Source: Lepraria neglecta
Lineage: Eukaryota; Ascomycota; Lecanoromycetes; Lecanorales; Stereocaulaceae
Direction: 5' to 3'
Assembly: GCA_033220425.1 (NCBI GenBank)
Contig: CM065651.1
Location: 682,001-746,000, forward strand
Length of the DNA stretch: 64,000 nt
The notes below the pieces were generated by a model. It worked only from the letters and a program-made list of their open reading frames with translations. It had not been told where the DNA came from and ran no database searches. A program made the translations under genes and the position numbers. Shown here piece after piece: positions 59,790-64,000 of the stretch; position 1 is the stretch's first letter; every line of letters starts with the position of its first letter.

Positions 59790-60770
59790 TGTCACTCACT
59801 TTTGCTCGGCTATCTCCGATAGAAGTTGACTTTTCTTGCGAGAGGGGGAAAGAGAGAAATATGGCTATGTAGCATCCCCGAACCGAGTATAACACGTGAC
59901 CGTCCGCTGACTATAGCACCGCCGCTTTACTCCCGCGCTAAAGCCCGTTTCGTCCTCTCGTTACTCCCCCTGCTCTCTCTGTACTCCCTCTGTGCTCCCT
60001 CTATACTCCCCTATGCTCCCTTATTACTCCCCCTACTCTCTCTGTGCTCCCTCTGTACTCCTCTATACTCCCTCGTACTCCCCCTCAGCCCCTCCCTACT
60101 GCCTTATCACTTACTGTCGCTATTTTGCCCTATAACTTTAAACGATAGGCGCCCTCTAGCCTGAGTTGGATCATTATCTAAGAGGAGCCAGTTGTAGCTC
60201 TACCGTCTACTATATTATACTCTAGTGTTTTCCTTTTTAATTTATCTACCGCAAGACTTTAGTATCTAAAAAATTAAGCTTACGTAGCTTATTATAGTAT
60301 AATATTACGTCTTAATCGAAGATATAAAGCCGGACGAGTTTGCGGCCGATTATCTTAAAGCGCTACGAAATTAGTTCCTCTTACGAGAGACCCCGATACC
60401 GTTTACCGTTAATAAGTTAAACCTAGCCTATAGGAATTTGCATAACGGATGGAGTTGGTTTACTGATCTTGGAGAGTACGCAAAGCTACTTCTGTAAGAA
60501 ATCCGCAATTCCGAGTACCGACCGAAAATACCTTGACTGTAACGTGGTGTTTCTATAAAATACCGCCGAGCTCTTTTGCCTTCCGTGCTGTTCCATTGCC
60601 CTACAGAAAAGGTGGGGAATTACGAATACATCAGTCCCTTGCTTAGCAAGCAACTGGCAAGCCGAGGCCCAGAACTCCTATGACCACTCATTCATTGAAT
60701 ACAATGAACATGATCTTGTTCGTCTCTTCTGTAGACCGAAGACCCATCTCATTACTCTTCAAGACTCAAA
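59790..60770. other. Divergent intergenic region: CT-rich tract and AT-rich relic
   Basis: 59930-60115 is an irregular repeat of CTCCCTCTGTACTCCC-like units, which makes long spurious open frames. 60150-60500 is strongly TA-rich, with degraded-looking sequence and no intact gene, as often seen in mutated repeats. The 60620-60770 part is the promoter side of the SDR gene. Confidence 0.45.
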
Positions 60771-61568
60771 ATGGCCCCCAAATACAGCAACAAGCTGACC
60801 GGTAAGCGCATCCTCGTCATCGGGGGCACATCTGGGATCGGCTTTTGCGTCGCAGAAGCATGCGTCGAATTCGGTGCCATTGTTACAGTCGCTAGCTCGC
60901 GTCAAGAGAAGATTGATAATACTATCAAACGTCTGACCACCAGCTACCCCGACGCGAAAGGCCGTATCTCAGGGCACATCGTCGACCTCGCCAGCTCGGA
61001 CGTCGAGGCGGTGTTAACGACGCTCTTCGACTCCGCGACTGCTGAGGGTGAGCACAAGCTCGATCACATCGTGAACACAGCCGGCGATGCGCTGTCGCTG
61101 AAGAAAATCACCGACGTCACGGTGGCGCATGTGCAGCAGTATGGGCACGTCCGCTTCGTCAGCGCGCTGATGATGGCGAAGCTCGCGCCGCGGTATCTCC
61201 ACCGCAGCAGCGCGTCTAGCATCACGGTCACGGGCGGCATTAGCAGCACGAAGCCCCCACCTGGGTGGAGCGTGCTGGTGGGGTGGGGAGCTGGGAAGGA
61301 GGGGATGGTGAGAGGGTTGGCGGTCGATTTGGCGCCGTTGAGGGTCAATTTGGTTTCCCCTGGGGCGATTGATACGGAGTATCTCGACCGCGTGGCTGGG
61401 GGTGATGCGGGCAGGAAGGAGCAGTTGGTGGCGTTGTATGGGAGTAAGAATTTGCTGGGGAAGTGTGGAAGTCCAGAGGATACGGCCGAGGCGTATTTGT
61501 ATGTTATGCGGGATACGTTTGTCACGGGGCAGGTGGTGAGGACTGAGGGGGGGTATTTGTTGGTCTGA
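60771..61568 (+). CDS. SDR-family oxidoreductase with altered catalytic Tyr
   Basis: This single-exon protein of 265 residues starts MAPKYSNKLTGKRILVIGGT. The cofactor loop is GGTSGIGF, and the NAG position is VNTAGDA. The catalytic Ser region is SITVTGGISSTKPPPG, and the YxxxK motif is replaced by WGAGK (Trp at the Tyr position). LVSPGAIDTEYLDRV and FVTGQVVRTEGGYLLV are standard C-terminal blocks. The Tyr loss is shared by a group of fungal SDRs close to polyketide and indole pathways, so reductase activity may be reduced or redirected. The gene is divergent from the MFS transporter, which could mean shared control, but no backbone synthase is nearby. Confidence 0.85.
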   Translation: MAPKYSNKLTGKRILVIGGTSGIGFCVAEACVEFGAIVTVASSRQEKIDNTIKRLTTSYPDAKGRISGHIVDLASSDVEAVLTTLFDSATAEGEHKLDHIVNTAGDALSLKKITDVTVAHVQQYGHVRFVSALMMAKLAPRYLHRSSASSITVTGGISSTKPPPGWSVLVGWGAGKEGMVRGLAVDLAPLRVNLVSPGAIDTEYLDRVAGGDAGRKEQLVALYGSKNLLGKCGSPEDTAEAYLYVMRDTFVTGQVVRTEGGYLLV

Positions 61569-63270
61569 GAGTTGTGGGGCTGATTGTAAGGGCCTTTGAA
61601 CGAGCTGGTCATGGTTGTGGTGATAGGAAGAGTGGAGATCCAAGGCGCCAGTGGGACGGATAAATTTCACCAATGATATGTCACGACTCTAAAGTTTCTC
61701 CACGCGGCGTTCCGCATGAAAACAGAGCACACACTAAGCTTTTCTTGCGCCATTGGACGGTCATACACCACTGTCATGGGCCGTATTGGAAGACCACGAA
61801 GCCGTCATGAAGCTGCTGAGGTTGAAACATTTTTGTACCACGAACCGTAGATACGTGTACAGATAGTAGCAGCGTGACTTTTGTCATATATTCCTGCTAG
61901 CAAGCATGCTATCAACGCGTTATATTCCTTTAGTCGCCCGCACATATCGTTCTTGTTGTCTTGTGGAAGGCAACCCTGAAGTTTTCGCAGTTCTTCGCCC
62001 AGGACCGTTCACGCTGCGCTCATTCCTTGGGCAGGGCATCACACCCGGCCCACTTGGTGTTCTTCGATCGATCGACGAGGCACGATTTGTTCGGGTTGAT
62101 GGGTCAGTGATTGAGATGTTGTCCTAAGGCGTGGAAAGAAGATGCGGCGGTCGGCATCGTAAATGTGGCTGAAAATGGCATTGGGATGGGGGAAGAACAG
62201 GGAGACAGGATAGAAGGATAGGCTAGAATATTGCAGCCACTTTCAACATCAAAGAACTTAGGAGGCCTTGCCATGGCTGTGTCACCACAATATGGGTTTG
62301 CTAGATTCTAATCGAAAGCAACAGTCCTTTGCTTTTGTGATCTTTCCACGTGTAGTTATGGAAGAATTTGCACAGTCTATGATCGTCATGACCGGTTGAT
62401 CAGGTGGAATTCAAGTGTATCCGACCAAGAAATACGCAGGTAAGCAGCAGGAAGGTGTAGTTGCCGCAGGCAGATCACTTCGACGCCGGTGGAACAGCAT
62501 GGAAGGCAAAAGAGCTTCACGGTAACACATGGTGAAACGCTAAGGTATTTCGGCTGGTATTCGGACTTCCGGATGTCTTACAAAAGTACCTTTTGTATGC
62601 CGTCCATTATTATTATAGTAGCTATATGCATCGCGCAAATCCCTATGAACGAGTTTTGCATTATTGAGGCAAGATATATGAGCGTCCGATAAAAGATCTA
62701 AGTCTTAGATTGCACGTCGGACGACGTCTAGTCCTAAAGGAGAGCAGCTTCTAAAATGACATCAATGCATAGATCAAAGTGATTAATCGTAAAAGGACCT
62801 ACACTCATGATACTTTTGCACGACAATGATAATCATAGCTAGAGGAATGGCCCAAGATTCTAAAGAAATGCACGAATTATTGGGCAGTGAGTTGGGCGAA
62901 GAGCGTGACGCGTCGAAAATCGATGTATCGGTGGCAAGTTTCATTACGTAGGGAATTTCACCATGTAGGGATGTGGTTTGCTTCAACTCTCAAAGGATTC
63001 TGTGCGTGTCGAAGTCTAGGCACCAGGCGGGGCTTAAGGTATTGAAAAAAACGAGGGCAGGTCAAGCCGAAGGCTGAGGGACCCATTTCAGGCTCCCATC
63101 TGCTGCGCCCCCTGCACTGGCCCCATAGTGCTCCCTGCTCCCTCGCTGCTCCCTCCAAAGCGGCCCTGCTCCCTTTCTCGAACCGAAATGGCAATTCCCA
63201 ATCCTAAGTTCGGGGTGTATATAATATATATATACAAGTTAGTGCCCGTAATCTTCACAGAAGATTACCG
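61569..63270. other. Gene-poor right flank
   Basis: No convincing gene. A 73-codon plus-strand frame at 61906-62127 has an ATG but no family resemblance. A purine/pyrimidine-asymmetric block with repeated GCTCCCT units lies at about 63100-63180 and resembles the CT-rich tract near 60 kb. Confidence 0.3.
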
Positions 63271-63370
63271 TTAAAACGGCTATCTCTCGCTTATTTTATA
63301 CTCGATTTAGAAAATTGAAGCGGAATTAGAAAGCCCCCTATTTATAGTATATTTTATATATAAAGTTAAG

Positions 63371-63382
63371 CCCTAACCCTAA
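63371..63382 (+). repeat. Two telomere-type CCCTAA units in AT-rich DNA
   Basis: CCCTAACCCTAA is the complement of the fungal telomere repeat. With only two units inside AT-rich sequence, it may be chance or an interstitial remnant. Confidence 0.3.
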
Positions 63383-63523
63383 TATATTAAAAGTTATTAA
63401 GGGTTAAATATTTGAGTGCTCAGGAGGCACTTCGGGGGTGACTGCAGGGGTAGCTTCAGGGAACTCTACAGGTAAAAACATGTTTTTTGAGCTTTCCTCA
63501 GCCAAATCTTAGCCGATTTTGAA

Positions 63524-64000
63524 AATTCTGACGGTATTAGAAAGCGCATGCTTGGTTCCAAATCTTATGAAATCATCTCGGTATTACATGACGCATGTGG
63601 CGCGGGGCAGTACTGCGAAGAAGTTACGGTACGCATTCAATTTTTGATGTTCCAGGGTCCGGGGCGCCAAGCTTAATGCTTGGCATTTGCTACTCAGCTC
63701 GCGCTGCCTGCAAAACATTGCGAAAACGCTTCTTTTGCTCATAACTATTGCGCAAATAGACCGATTCTAAAAATTCTGACGGTATTAGAAAGCGCATGCT
63801 TGGTTTCAGAACTTATGAAATCATCTCGATATCATATGACGTATGTGGCGCGGGGCATTGCTGCGAAGAAGTTGCGGTGCGCATTCAACTTTTGATGTTC
63901 CAGGGTCCGGGGGCGCCAAGCTCAATGCTTGGCATTTGCCACTAAGCTCGCGCTGCCTACAAAATATGGCGAAAACGCTTCTTTTGCTCATAACTATTGC
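63524..64000. repeat. 248-bp satellite-like tandem repeat, cut by the window end
   Basis: One complete unit (63524-63771) is followed by a second (63772-64000) that stops at the window edge after 229 of 248 bases. The units share long identical runs, for example CTGACGGTATTAGAAAGCGC, CATGCTTGGTT, GGCGCGGGGCA and GATGTTCCAGGGTCCGGG. A more diverged partial unit is recognisable upstream around 63300-63330 (GCGGAATTAGAAAGC). The array probably continues beyond the window. No coding function is evident. Confidence 0.85.

Noticed and set aside
59826-60164. 112-codon plus-strand open frame over the CT-rich tract
   Set aside because: Its Leu/Ser/Pro repeats come from the CTCCCT microsatellite and it has no domain or splice context.
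56754-61568. A complete secondary-metabolite or siderophore cluster
   Set aside because: Transporter and SDR are present, but no polyketide, peptide or terpene synthase occurs and the ferroxidase is dead.
61014-61673. 219-codon minus-strand frame opposite the SDR gene
   Set aside because: It is a mirror frame of a GC-rich conserved gene; the SDR motifs are clear on the plus strand.
63371-63382. True telomere at the right side
   Set aside because: Only two CCCTAA units are present and non-telomeric satellite DNA follows.

Overview
The window is nuclear DNA of a filamentous ascomycete (Pezizomycotina). Most genes carry short GT-AG introns of about 47-110 bp, often with a CTAAC/CTGAC-like branch site. 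The gene set is typical of such fungi: Ste11-type MAPKKK, Ran1/Ksp1-like kinase, Vps18, Orc2, Pgs1, complex I NDUFA12 subunit, NACHT-ankyrin protein, DHA2 transporter and ferroxidase. The class within Pezizomycotina cannot be fixed from the sequence alone.

Layout. 0-5 kb: a C2H2 zinc-finger gene, then two tandem F-box-like paralogs, both out of frame. 5-9.8 kb: a long gene-poor stretch with a 63-bp tandem repeat, ending in a long pyrimidine-rich leader. 9.9-30 kb: a mostly conserved block with the Ran1/Ksp1-like kinase, a secreted orphan protein, VPS18, a damaged pepsin-like gene, STE11, an SDR, an alpha/beta hydrolase abutting an orphan first exon of a phenol hydroxylase, and a three-repeat Myb factor. 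30-36 kb: transposon territory with a 34-bp minisatellite, a 339-bp non-autonomous element, an MDR oxidoreductase and a degenerate 1.8-kb mariner-type transposon of the same family. 36-42.5 kb: a SnoaL-like protein, an NLR-type gene (SesB-like hydrolase, NACHT, ankyrins) and a PD-(D/E)XK nuclease-like protein. 43-55.6 kb: PGS1, two small membrane or secreted proteins, NDUFA12, a dead GH53 galactanase, ORC2 and aminopeptidase P. 55.6-64 kb: a second deleted mariner-type element, a broken Fet3 ferroxidase abutting an intact DHA2 transporter, an SDR, AT-rich and CT-rich DNA, and the start of a 248-bp satellite running off the right edge.

Overall, conserved housekeeping and signalling genes read cleanly across all their splice sites. 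Many accessory genes are damaged: both F-box genes, the pepsin-like gene, the phenol hydroxylase, the NLR, GH53 and Fet3. No prokaryote-style operons, CRISPR arrays, rRNA or tRNA genes were recognised.
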